From an uncultured Granulosicoccaceae bacterium (GTDB lineage: Bacteria > Pseudomonadota > Gammaproteobacteria > Granulosicoccales > Granulosicoccaceae): a stretch of DNA of 39,473 nt. The position numbers were made by a program, and so were the translations under genes. The stretch is from assembly GCA_938008205.1 (NCBI GenBank), contig CALLLY010000086.1, positions 1 through 39,473 on the forward strand, read 5' to 3'. Shown here piece after piece: positions 8,056 to 16,139 of the stretch; position 1 is the stretch's first letter; each line of letters opens with the position of its first letter. The notes beneath the pieces are model-generated. The model did no database searches. It was not told where the DNA came from and saw nothing but the letters and a program-made list of their open reading frames with translations.

Positions 8056-8538
8056 ATGTCGGATATGCTGGTCAACCTCTATGCTGAACGCGAAACAGAC
8101 AATCGCATTGCGCTTGCTGCAAACGGAGTTACCTGTAAACGGGCTCTGGCTTTGGATAAACAATCGATTATCGGGTTCGTAAAGCAACACTTTAGTACAG
8201 ACAATGAAGGCTGGGCAGATGAATGCAGTGTTGCACTTGGCAGACAACCGGGCAGCTGCTTCGTGGCGGTGAGTGAACAACAGCCCATCGGGTTTGCCTG
8301 CTATGACGCGACTGCCAAAGGCATGGTCGGGCCTTTGGGTGTGGCAGCCAGCTATCGTCAACAGGGTGTTGCGACGGTGTTATTAAACTTGTGTTTCGAG
8401 GCGATGAAGGCAGATGGATATGCCTATGCGGTGATTGGCTGGGTAAGTTCCGAAGATTTTTACCGCAAGTGTTGCGGTGCCATCGCGATCCCGGGGAGTG
8501 CCCCGGGTGTGTACAGCCGAATGCTTAACAATCTATAG
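8056..8538 (+). CDS. GNAT family N-acetyltransferase
   Basis: A 160-residue acetyltransferase with a strong ribosome site, GGAGGTGA, 6 bases before the ATG at 8056. The acetyl-CoA motif A is at about residues 93-112: GPLGVAASYRQQGVATVLL, with the R/Q-x-x-G-x-A signature. The C-terminal part, AVIGWVSSEDFYRKCCGA followed by GSAPGVYSRML, is a recognisable subfamily ending. It lies in line with the transporter and VOC genes. PhnO of the E. coli phn cluster is also a GNAT protein, but I see no specific similarity that proves an aminoalkylphosphonate substrate here. It ends in a 6-base tail-to-tail overlap with the Sel1 gene. Confidence 0.82.
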   Translation: MSDMLVNLYAERETDNRIALAANGVTCKRALALDKQSIIGFVKQHFSTDNEGWADECSVALGRQPGSCFVAVSEQQPIGFACYDATAKGMVGPLGVAASYRQQGVATVLLNLCFEAMKADGYAYAVIGWVSSEDFYRKCCGAIAIPGSAPGVYSRMLNNL

Positions 8539-9585
8539 CGGTTTATCTTCAGGGAGATAGCGTGCTTTCCACAGCGTTGCCAATGAATTAGCAGCGGCGG
8601 CTGCTTGTTCGTCGAGCTTGCTTCTGCAAAGCGTGCTGGCGTCAAGGTCGTCCGGGTAACCGTTTGCCATGGCGACATCTACCCAGGCTGTGCACTTAAC
8701 GTAGTCCTGCTCGGTGCCAAGGCCATCGTGGTGAAGTATGCCAAGCGTATACTGAGCATGTGGATGGCCTTGTTCTGCGGCAAGTGTGTACCACTTTACC
8801 GCCTCGGCGTAGTTGGTTTTAATGCGATTGCCTTCATGGTACAACGATCCAAGCAGTGTTTGTGCTTCGGCGTTGCCGCGGTTTGCCGCCTTGGTGTACC
8901 AGTCTATGGCCTGATCAAAGTCCCGTTCCACACCGATGCCTTCACTGTACATATAACCAAGCTTCTGTTGTGCCGCAGCATTACCGTTTTCGGCCGCATC
9001 CAGCCACCATTGCCGGGCACTTTGGTAGTTTTGTGTCGCGCCAATGCCGGTGTAGTACATATTGCCCAGTTCGTACTGAGCAGTTTGTTCCCCTTGTATG
9101 GAAGCTAGCTCCAACCATAGTCGCGCCACTGCAAAGTCCTGCGGTACCCCTTTGCCACTGGCATAGGCCTGACCCAGCTGAAGCTGCGATGGAATGTGTC
9201 CTCGTTCTGCGCGCCAGGTGACAATGCCCATGTCATCGGTTTGATGGTGAGGCTTTACCACCGCTGCCGGTGTGCCGGTTTTTCGAACCACTGGCGGTTC
9301 AGGTGTTTGTGGTACTTGAGTCGGTGCGTTAGCCAAGGTGGTGTTGGTGTTTGCCTGATCTGCCGATGGTGCAGGTGGCAACGGTAAGCGATCACTGGCG
9401 CTATCTGTTTGAGTTGATGCTTGCGATGGTACCGGTGGAGTAGCGGGGAGTTGCGGTATCTCTAGTCTGTTTGAAGGGGGCGCGGTGTCGACGACCGCAG
9501 GCTCTTCGACGCTGGTGGCACAGCCAACTGACAAAATAGTCGCTGCAACAGCGATGGTGTGTATTTTGGTGTGTTTGAATTGCAT
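8533..9585 (-). CDS. Sel1-repeat (SLR/TPR-like) lipoprotein
   Basis: A 350-residue lipoprotein. The signal ends LSVGC with Cys22. Residues of about 30-125 are a low-complexity Pro/Thr/Ala linker. About five Sel1-like repeats follow, each with the pattern A-x-x-x-LG-x-x-Y-x-x-G-x-G-x-x-x-[DN]-[YF]: LGQAYASGKGVPQDF, LGNMYYTGIGATQNY, LGYMYSEGIGVERDF, LGSLYHEGNRIKTNY, LGILHHDGLGTEQDY. Such repeats form alpha-helical solenoids that bind other proteins, often at the cell envelope. The gene appears monocistronic, with its ATG at 9585. The partner is unknown. Confidence 0.88.
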   Translation of the reverse strand: MQFKHTKIHTIAVAATILSVGCATSVEEPAVVDTAPPSNRLEIPQLPATPPVPSQASTQTDSASDRLPLPPAPSADQANTNTTLANAPTQVPQTPEPPVVRKTGTPAAVVKPHHQTDDMGIVTWRAERGHIPSQLQLGQAYASGKGVPQDFAVARLWLELASIQGEQTAQYELGNMYYTGIGATQNYQSARQWWLDAAENGNAAAQQKLGYMYSEGIGVERDFDQAIDWYTKAANRGNAEAQTLLGSLYHEGNRIKTNYAEAVKWYTLAAEQGHPHAQYTLGILHHDGLGTEQDYVKCTAWVDVAMANGYPDDLDASTLCRSKLDEQAAAAANSLATLWKARYLPEDKPL

Positions 9586-9664
9586 AAGTTCGGTGATCGG
9601 GTTCAGCGAGCCCGCAGTTTACACCACAATTTATCGCTTTCTACAGGGGCAGTTGTACCTGTAA

Positions 9665-10135
9665 TCAGGCAATGCCTGCATCAAGGCTGGCAGCCATCAG
9701 AAGTCCCAGCTCTTCAGTTTGTGCAGTAAACTCATCCTGATAAGCACCGTGACATAAAAGCGGCTCGCGCAGTGCTTTCCAGCGCAATCCGGTCACGATG
9801 CGTTCAACCGCTGAAATCGTGCCTGTTCCATCAAGGCCTGCGCGCACGTACAGCAGATAGGGCATGCCTTGCTTGTGTTCCAGTACCGGGTAGTACACGC
9901 GGTCAAAAAAATCTTTCAAGGCCCCGCTCATGTAGCCAAAGTTCTCAGTTGTGCCCAGCACAATACCGTCAGCGCTCATTACATCGTTAGCATCAGTGTC
10001 GAAAGGGGTCAGCAGACGTGCTTCCACCGAGTCGATGTCCGGGTGCTGTGCGCCCTGAAGAGCGGCTTGTGCCAGTGCTGCCGTGTTGTCTGATGGTGTA
10101 TTGGCAACGATAAGCAGTTGTTTTTTGTGGCTCAT
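9665..10135 (-). CDS. Flavodoxin-like NAD(P)H-dependent oxidoreductase
   Basis: A 156-residue flavodoxin-fold protein. It begins KQLLIVANTPSDNTAALA, where the loop binds the FMN phosphate. The sequence GTTENFGYMSGALKDFFDRV is the second FMN loop found in WrbA- and NADPH-dependent FMN reductase relatives. The electron acceptor is unknown. Its ATG overlaps the rdgC stop in an ATGA arrangement, so it is translationally coupled to rdgC and probably transcribed from the promoter upstream of rdgC. It is distinct from the wrbA copy at 34637-35239. Confidence 0.82.
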   Translation of the reverse strand: MSHKKQLLIVANTPSDNTAALAQAALQGAQHPDIDSVEARLLTPFDTDANDVMSADGIVLGTTENFGYMSGALKDFFDRVYYPVLEHKQGMPYLLYVRAGLDGTGTISAVERIVTGLRWKALREPLLCHGAYQDEFTAQTEELGLLMAASLDAGIA

Positions 10136-11052
10136 GGATCGGTGGATTGTTTGTAGCCACCGAAAATTTCGATCAGCCGCGGAAACATGGTGGAGAACTC
10201 GAGTGCCATGAGTGAGAAGTTGCTGTCGAAAATAGCACGACTATCAAGATCAGCAACGTCGGCACCGTCTTCCGGTGAGGTGTCAACAAATTTGATCTTA
10301 CTGAATACAAACTCATCATCGAGAACAAAGTTGATGGTTTCGTTTAGCGTTAAGCCGATTTTCTGAACATGCTTGCCGGTGGTAGAGAGCGCGCGAATTT
10401 CATCGCTGGTGAGATCCTGTTTAATGCAACGCACGGTGCCTGCAACATCGTCCTCGTCCTGCAGTACGCATTCGTCGCCCATTAACAGGTCTTTCGGGAG
10501 CTTGCGGGTCCCTTTTAACCAGCGCGTGTAAAGCCCTGCCTGACCGATTTCTGTCTGTACCGGTGCTATTGCCAGTGAGCCTAAAGAGTCACGCAGCAAG
10601 GCGGTGCACTGATCAATCTTTTTCGCGCTGGCGTTGTCTATGACCAGCAGGCCCTGCCTGGGCATAATAAGTATTTGTTCGTACGTTGATTTCGTGAAGG
10701 CCTGCGGTGTGAGTTCCATGACCACGTTGTCGCGGATGTCGAGTTTCTCTTTACCACGGATTTTGCGTTCGAGGGTTTGCTCGAGCTTCTGGATTCGTTC
10801 AGCCATATGATCGGCGATAACGCTGGCGGGAAGAATCCGCTCTTCACGGCGAACCTTTAACAGCATAAACCCACTGGCAGAATGAACCAGTTGCTCACTG
10901 TCACTACCCATGGGAGGTACCCAGCCGTAGCTGAGCAACTGTCTGCGATTGACTGGTTCGTAGGCTTTGGTAGCGAGCGCGTCTTCGAGCTCTTCCGGTT
11001 GCATCGTAAATTCTTCGACGAACTGGAATAAACTTGCTGCTTTAAACCACAT
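10132..11052 (-). CDS. rdgC: Recombination-associated protein RdgC
   Basis: A 306-residue protein, the usual RdgC length. It starts MWFKAASLFQF and contains RRQLLSYGWVPPMG near residue 40, FMLLKVRREERILPASVI near residue 65, and LTPQAFTKSTYEQILIMP, all RdgC hallmarks. RdgC is a toroidal nucleoid-associated dimer that binds double-stranded DNA and restrains RecA-driven recombination. A possible -10 (TACAAT) lies on the minus strand at 11091-11086, about 35 bases before the ATG, with a poor -35. The gene is divergent from the amidohydrolase at 11187. Confidence 0.95.
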   Translation of the reverse strand: MWFKAASLFQFVEEFTMQPEELEDALATKAYEPVNRRQLLSYGWVPPMGSDSEQLVHSASGFMLLKVRREERILPASVIADHMAERIQKLEQTLERKIRGKEKLDIRDNVVMELTPQAFTKSTYEQILIMPRQGLLVIDNASAKKIDQCTALLRDSLGSLAIAPVQTEIGQAGLYTRWLKGTRKLPKDLLMGDECVLQDEDDVAGTVRCIKQDLTSDEIRALSTTGKHVQKIGLTLNETINFVLDDEFVFSKIKFVDTSPEDGADVADLDSRAIFDSNFSLMALEFSTMFPRLIEIFGGYKQSTDP

Positions 11053-11186
11053 CTGCGGGTGCCTGGAGAATGTTCGGGGGACGGTATTGTAACGGAGCCA
11101 TCCGTTCGATGCTGACTCACATCGACACCTGATGCAGGTTGCTGCGGTACACTGGTAGTTTGACCCACTTGTGACTGAATCAGATC

Positions 11187-12116
11187 ATGGCCCGAACCGC
11201 ATTTATCACCCACGAAGACTGTGTAAAACACCAGATGACGCCAGGACATCCGGAGCAACCTGCGCGTATTGGTGCGGTGCTGGAAGAGTTGGTAGCACAG
11301 GGGCTTTTTCAGATGTTACAGCGGTTCGAAGCGGTCGAGGCGACGCGCGAACAGGTGCTGCTCGCTCACCCGGCAGACTACGTGGACCATGTATTTTCCA
11401 AGGCACCCGCTGCAGGCCAGGGTATGGTGCAACTGGACGCCGACACCGCGCTTAACGAGCATTCGCTGCGAGCGGCTCTGCTGGCTGCCGGGGCCGGCAT
11501 TCAAGCCGTCGATCTGGTCATTGGCGATGATTTCGACAACGCTTTTTGTTGTGTTCGCCCGCCCGGGCATCATGCAGAAAAGTCTGAGGCAATGGGTTTT
11601 TGTTTCTTCGGTAGTATTGCCATTGCGGCACTGCACGCGTTGCAACAACCGGATATTAATCGCGTTGCGATCATTGATTTTGATGTTCACCACGGTAACG
11701 GCACTGAAGACTTAATCGGTGATCATGAAAGCATATTCTTCTGCTCGTCATTTCAACACCCCTTTTATCCCGGTAAGTTCGGTACCAATGTCCCGGGCCG
11801 GAAAATCAATATCCCTCTCGAAGGTGGCACTGACGGCGCGGTATTCAGAGAACGAATGAAAACCGATTGCCTGCCGGCGCTGGAAGCGTTTGCACCGGAT
11901 ATCATTTTTATCAGTGCCGGATTTGACGCACATAAAGAGGATCCGCTGGGTGGTTTGAACTGGAACGAGGAGGACTTTGCGTGGATCACCCGAGAGCTAC
12001 TGTCGGTAGCGGGTCGCCATAGCGCAGGCCGGATTGTGTCGATGCTTGAGGGTGGTTATAACCTCGATGCGTTGGGCGCCAGTGCTGCCATGCATGTGAA
12101 AACACTGCTCGCGTAG
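11187..12116 (+). CDS. Histone deacetylase/acetylpolyamine amidohydrolase family protein
   Basis: A 309-residue class II HDAC-like deacetylase that should be catalytically intact. His128-His129 lie in RPPGHHAEKSEAMGFCFF. IIDFDVHHGNGTED supplies zinc ligands Asp166 and His168. SAGFDAHKEDPLGG supplies Asp247. The catalytic tyrosine is Tyr291 in LEGGYNLDAL. The start region MARTAFITHEDCVKHQMTPGHPE fits family members. Bacterial members remove acetyl groups from polyamines, acetoin-pathway proteins or other small amides, and the substrate cannot be told from sequence. A 40-base gap leads to an unknown membrane protein on the same strand. Confidence 0.92.
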   Translation: MARTAFITHEDCVKHQMTPGHPEQPARIGAVLEELVAQGLFQMLQRFEAVEATREQVLLAHPADYVDHVFSKAPAAGQGMVQLDADTALNEHSLRAALLAAGAGIQAVDLVIGDDFDNAFCCVRPPGHHAEKSEAMGFCFFGSIAIAALHALQQPDINRVAIIDFDVHHGNGTEDLIGDHESIFFCSSFQHPFYPGKFGTNVPGRKINIPLEGGTDGAVFRERMKTDCLPALEAFAPDIIFISAGFDAHKEDPLGGLNWNEEDFAWITRELLSVAGRHSAGRIVSMLEGGYNLDALGASAAMHVKTLLA

Positions 12117-12156
12117 CTAATCGAACAAAAAATAAAAAACCAAGTCTGAACTGAAT

Positions 12157-12843
12157 ATGTTTGAACAATTTGCCGAGTACTTCTGGATAGCGTTATTCGC
12201 AGCACTGGTGCTGTATGGATTGGGTAACGCGATTCAGGTGCCGTTTTTAGTTAAAAAGTTTTATCGCAAAAAAGATTTCGAAGATCACGGTAAATCGACA
12301 TTTGACGAAGCGCCGTTGGTGAACTCAAAACTGCTGAAAGGATTTCAAACACCTAATGTATATAGCGGTAGCTATCGCAATCACCGGGTGTCGCAGTTTG
12401 CCGCTTATTCGGTGAATCGTCGCAAGCTTACGATGAACAAGGCGATACGAAAGAATAATCAATTGAGTTATACAATCTCCATTGTCCATCTTGAAACCCG
12501 TTGCCCGGTGTTCTGTGCCCGGCCAACCAGAGTGACCGAGTCGCCGTCTTACATTTTTGAAGAGCAGGGGGTGTTGTTTCCGGACGACGAGGGCTTTGTG
12601 AACAAGGTACATGTGATGGCCGAGGATCATGCTGCCGTGCGAAAACTGTTTACTATTTTTATTCGTGAACGGTTAAACGCCATTGATCCGGTATCACTGG
12701 AGTCACTGGGCACAGTGTTGATTTACAAGAGCCCGCGCCTGCCGCATGATGCCGGCACCACGCTCGAAAAAGATCTCACGATACTGATAGATATTGCTGA
12801 AAATATCGCGATCACCACTTCTGCTTCGGATGTAAAATCGTAG
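12157..12843 (+). CDS. Uncharacterised single-pass membrane protein
   Basis: A 228-residue protein I do not recognise. A hydrophobic segment at about residues 8-28 (YFWIALFAALVLYGLGNAI) is followed by basic residues (KKFYRKK), which suggests an N-out or inner-membrane anchor with the rest in the cytoplasm. The soluble part is a mixed alpha/beta sequence with a CPVFCARP stretch (two cysteines three residues apart) near residue 122. There is no enzymatic motif. Its position 40 bases after the HDAC-like gene suggests cotranscription, but no shared function is evident. The ATG at 12157 lies only a few bases after an A-rich stretch and has no clear Shine-Dalgarno. Confidence 0.7.
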   Translation: MFEQFAEYFWIALFAALVLYGLGNAIQVPFLVKKFYRKKDFEDHGKSTFDEAPLVNSKLLKGFQTPNVYSGSYRNHRVSQFAAYSVNRRKLTMNKAIRKNNQLSYTISIVHLETRCPVFCARPTRVTESPSYIFEEQGVLFPDDEGFVNKVHVMAEDHAAVRKLFTIFIRERLNAIDPVSLESLGTVLIYKSPRLPHDAGTTLEKDLTILIDIAENIAITTSASDVKS

Positions 12844-12891
12844 TTGTCACGCAACCGTTACGACGCAGGGTGAGCAGCTACAGTTACCCTG

Positions 12892-13851
12892 TCAGCTGGC
12901 AAACTGTTGTTGAAAAGCGCTTAAGAAATTGTCGATCTCGCTGTGTGGCAGGTTATTGATGCCAGCAGCTGCTTTTCGACCCCCACCGGTGGCGAATTGT
13001 CTGCACAATTCATCGGCGCCTTCTCTGCGATTGATCGGTGCCCGTACACTGACCTGATAAGCATTGTTTTCGATTTCGCTGAGCAATGCATGCGCACGAT
13101 CCGGATAGTCTCTGGCCAGTTCGTTGCCGTACACGCCGCCAACTCTGCGTGACCAGCTGGCGTGAGGGAACACAAACATTGCACAGTCTGCGCTGTCAAA
13201 GTGTGGTCCGATTGCTTTGGCATTAGCCATGTCGCTTGCATAGCCTTCTTTTAGCGTGGCAAAGGTGCCGTCTGAGTTTATAAAATCAAACGGATCAGGG
13301 TACGGCAGCAGTGTTTCGAATAACTTATCCGGTGCAAAAAACAAGTCATCGATTGTTGCGCCATAGCCGTTGTAGTTCAGTAACGTACCAAGCTCTTCCA
13401 GTTGCGCAAGTTGTTTATCATTCGGTTGCAGCGGCTGTGCTGCCTGCCGTGCTGCTGTGTGCAGGTTGTCGCCAAATGCTGCGGTGACCGCCCACGGTAA
13501 GAACTGATTATTTAAATGTTTGTTCACCAGGAGACCGGTACAGACTTCGGCATCGGTATCGATGGTGGCGTCAAGGTTTTTGTGCTGTGGAATCTCACCG
13601 GGGAAGTGGTGATCAAAGTATTGAACCTGAGCGCCGTTATCCAGTGCCGATACCAGAGCCTGGTTATTCTTATCCATTGAAATATCCAGCACGGTGAGTC
13701 TGTCACCGTCTGTAGCATCCACTTTTGCAAGCAGATTAATATCTCGCTTAACACCAGTAACTAAGGCTGATTGTCTGGGTTCAGCCAGGCGCAGTTGAAG
13801 CAGTGCGCAAATGCCATCTGCATCACCATTGAACACATCGTAGTCAGCCAT
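12892..13851 (-). CDS. DHH family phosphoesterase
   Basis: A 319-residue protein with the DHH-superfamily metal motifs: DVFNGDADGICAL at residues 5-17, VLDISMDKN near residue 75, and YFDHHFPG near residue 100, the DHH signature itself. The C-terminus carries RQFATGGGRKAAAGI, equivalent to the DHHA1 substrate-binding GGGH element, with Arg in place of His. Relatives such as NrnA and RecJ hydrolyse nanoRNA, cyclic dinucleotides or single-stranded DNA. This one is closest in layout to stand-alone phosphoesterases, and its substrate is not known. Its ATG overlaps the 3' end of pyrD by 8 bases, so the two are probably one operon. Confidence 0.88.
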   Translation of the reverse strand: MADYDVFNGDADGICALLQLRLAEPRQSALVTGVKRDINLLAKVDATDGDRLTVLDISMDKNNQALVSALDNGAQVQYFDHHFPGEIPQHKNLDATIDTDAEVCTGLLVNKHLNNQFLPWAVTAAFGDNLHTAARQAAQPLQPNDKQLAQLEELGTLLNYNGYGATIDDLFFAPDKLFETLLPYPDPFDFINSDGTFATLKEGYASDMANAKAIGPHFDSADCAMFVFPHASWSRRVGGVYGNELARDYPDRAHALLSEIENNAYQVSVRAPINRREGADELCRQFATGGGRKAAAGINNLPHSEIDNFLSAFQQQFAS

Positions 13852-14884
13852 GGGAAATCTCTTTTTGTTCTTTTAGTAAGGTCTGTCGCGCGTCGTCTAC
13901 CAGTGCCGGGCCCTGAAATACCAGGCCGGTATATATCTGTACCAGATCAGCGCCCGCCTGCAGATGCCCCAGTGCATCGTCGCCACTGGATATGCCGCCG
14001 CATCCGATAATCGGGATTTCTCCCTGCAACCGTTGCGCCAGTCTTGCAATGGTATTTCTGGCTCTTTCGGTGAGGGGCTGCCCGCTCAGTCCGCCGGCTT
14101 CGTTGGCGTGGACGGACTGCTCCACACCCGCTCTTGTGGATGTTGTGTTGCCGGCAATAATGCCGTCGATATTGTGTCGTCGGGCAGCATCGCAGAAGCC
14201 ATCAATATCTTCGAATGCCATGTCGGGTGATATTTTCACCGCCACTGGAACATATTTGCCGTGCTTGTCGGCAAGGGCTTGCTGAGTACTTTTAAGCGTT
14301 TTTAATAAAATGCTTAGTGACTCACCCAGCTGCAGATCGCGCAGGCCAGGGGTGTTAGGTGATGAGATGTTCACCGTGATGTAATCGGCATGCTGATAGA
14401 CCTGATTCATACAATGCTGGTAATCCTCATGCGCCTGCTCCAGTGGCGTGGTGAGATTTTTACCGATATTGATACCCAGTATTCCGCGGTAACTCCGTCT
14501 CTGAACCTGCGCTACCAGGTGATCGACGCCTTTATTGTTGAATCCCATGCGATTGATCACCGCATTGTCGGATGTGAGTCTGAACATTCTCGGTTTCGGG
14601 TTGCCGGGCTGTGGCCGGGGGGTTATCGAGCCGACTTCAACAAAACCGAATCCAAATTGTCCAAGTGCATTGAAGTAGTCGGCGTTTTTATCAAGGCCTG
14701 CGGCCAGCCCGACCGGATTGGCAAATTTAAGCCCCATCACCTCGACCGGCTGATCCGGCAGGGTTGCAGAGGCGCGCGATTTCAGCAGCCAGGCGGGTGT
14801 GTAGCGCAGACTCTTCAGAGCCAGATTGTGAGAGCTCTCTGCTGGTAACCGGAACAACAGGGGTTTCACGAGTGAGTAAATCAA
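13844..14884 (-). CDS. pyrD: Dihydroorotate dehydrogenase (quinone), class 2
   Basis: A 346-residue membrane-associated flavoprotein that oxidises dihydroorotate to orotate with quinone in pyrimidine synthesis. The N-terminal helix MIYSLVKPLLFRLPAESSH is the class-2 membrane-binding extension. NPVGLAAGLDKN is the FMN-site entrance. NISSPNTPGLRDLQ holds the class-2 catalytic serine region. PIIGCGGISSGDDAL and YTGLVFQGP bind the FMN phosphate. The first codon is TTG at 14884: an in-frame stop lies two codons upstream, and alignment with E. coli PyrD needs this start. It is divergent from holA. Confidence 0.95.
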   Translation of the reverse strand: MIYSLVKPLLFRLPAESSHNLALKSLRYTPAWLLKSRASATLPDQPVEVMGLKFANPVGLAAGLDKNADYFNALGQFGFGFVEVGSITPRPQPGNPKPRMFRLTSDNAVINRMGFNNKGVDHLVAQVQRRSYRGILGINIGKNLTTPLEQAHEDYQHCMNQVYQHADYITVNISSPNTPGLRDLQLGESLSILLKTLKSTQQALADKHGKYVPVAVKISPDMAFEDIDGFCDAARRHNIDGIIAGNTTSTRAGVEQSVHANEAGGLSGQPLTERARNTIARLAQRLQGEIPIIGCGGISSGDDALGHLQAGADLVQIYTGLVFQGPALVDDARQTLLKEQKEISHG

Positions 14885-15026
14885 TGTTTGTCAGATCCGC
14901 AATTGGTGAGCAGAGTTTACTGGGTAACTGGCGGATTAGAAATCCTGAACACAGCTATAAATAAAATTGAAGTCTGCATCGCCTGTTTGCGCGGTAATTC
15001 GTCTGCAAACGCGGTAAAATACGGGT
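14885..15026. promoter_or_regulatory. Divergent pyrD/holA control region
   Basis: A 142-base region without a gene. It contains GTTTGC and GCAAAC arms about 14 bases apart, and two direct copies of CGCGGTAA, the second of which forms CGGTAAAAT just before holA (TAAAAT, a possible -10, with no good -35). An A/T-rich patch, TATAAATAAAATT, lies in the middle. No operator is recognisable. Confidence 0.35.
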
Positions 15027-16073
15027 GTGAACGTCTTCCCCGATACTTTGCCAAAAGCGCTGGCCAAACAGATTGCACCGGTTTATCTAATCACCGGCGA
15101 CGAGCCGCTGCAGATGATGGAAGCAGCGGATCAGATTCGTGTGGCTTGCCGTGATGCCGGTTTTACCAACAGTGAGCGTTATCAGGTAGATAACGCGCGC
15201 TCGTTTGATTGGCAGGGTTTGCAGATGTCTGGCAATACAATGTCACTGTTTGGCGATAAGAAAATCATCAATCTGCATTTGCCCAACGGAAAACCAGGGA
15301 CAGAAGGCGCAAACGCACTGAAGAACTGGTGTGCGTCTCCGTCACCAGACGCAGTGCTGCTGATTACCGCTGGCAAACCCGAGGGCAGGTTTCAGAATAG
15401 CGCGTGGTTTAAGGCAATTGATAAAGCCGGGGTCACCATGCAGGTCTGGCCACTGCCGCCTGACAAAACCGAACAGTGGATCCGGATCCGGTTGGCGGCC
15501 AACCAGGTGACAGCCAGTGATGCTGCGGTAACGCTATTGCTGGAGCGAGTGGAAGGTAATCTGCTGGCTGCCAGACAAGAGATCGAAAAACTGGCAATTC
15601 TCTATAGCGGGCAGTCTGTCGGACCGCATGAAGTGCTGGCAAGTGTGACTGACAGCTCGCGCTATAGCATTCTCGATCTTGTTGATGCGGCACTCGAGAG
15701 TGACCCGGCCAGGGCAGTCAAAGTGCTGGATAGTCTGCAGGCGGCGGGTGATGCGCCGGTGTTGATCTGCTGGCATCTGGCCAGTGAGGTTCGTAAAGTT
15801 CATGCGGTGTTAAATCGCATCGAATCAGGTGAGAGTGTCACATCTGCCATGATGCGTTCGGGGATATGGAAAAACAGACAGAAGCAGGTTGGTAAAGTAC
15901 TGCAGGCGCGTTCGCGAATATTCTGGTTGCGAGCGCTTTCAGACAGCAGTGCGCTCGACAGACTGTCCAAGGGCATGGCCGATGGCGATCTGTGGGTTGA
16001 AATTGGTGCGTTTGTGACAAGACTCAGTGGAAAGAAATGGCCTTTGTTGCGTGCGGCGGATGTGCCGCGGTAG
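15027..16073 (+). CDS. holA: DNA polymerase III subunit delta
   Basis: A 348-residue clamp-loader subunit that opens the beta clamp. The start is GTG at 15027. PVYLITGDEPLQMMEAADQIR near residue 18 is the diagnostic opening of HolA (domain I, inactive ATPase fold). SLFGDKKIINLHLP, KPEGRFQNSAWFKAID and the helical C-terminal domain (ALSDSSALDRLSKG) follow in the expected order. In most Gammaproteobacteria holA follows leuS-lptE; here divergent pyrD takes that place. A 66-base gap leads to proA. Confidence 0.94.
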   Translation: MNVFPDTLPKALAKQIAPVYLITGDEPLQMMEAADQIRVACRDAGFTNSERYQVDNARSFDWQGLQMSGNTMSLFGDKKIINLHLPNGKPGTEGANALKNWCASPSPDAVLLITAGKPEGRFQNSAWFKAIDKAGVTMQVWPLPPDKTEQWIRIRLAANQVTASDAAVTLLLERVEGNLLAARQEIEKLAILYSGQSVGPHEVLASVTDSSRYSILDLVDAALESDPARAVKVLDSLQAAGDAPVLICWHLASEVRKVHAVLNRIESGESVTSAMMRSGIWKNRQKQVGKVLQARSRIFWLRALSDSSALDRLSKGMADGDLWVEIGAFVTRLSGKKWPLLRAADVPR

Positions 16074-16139
16074 GGTGTCGGTGACGTTGCTCTTACGGGC
16101 TTCAACATGCGGCAACTAAAGATTAAAACGGTAAGTTAA

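Noticed and set aside
8605-9108. 167-codon plus-strand frame inside the Sel1 gene
   Set aside because: It is antisense to regular Sel1 repeats, which naturally keep an opposite frame open; the translation has no recognisable domain.
12844-12891. Terminator between the 228-aa protein gene and the DHH gene
   Set aside because: CAGGGT and ACCCTG can pair, but the stem is only 6 bp with a 14-base loop and there is no T run.
14390-14848. 152-codon plus-strand frame antisense to pyrD
   Set aside because: It lies wholly within conserved pyrD coding sequence.
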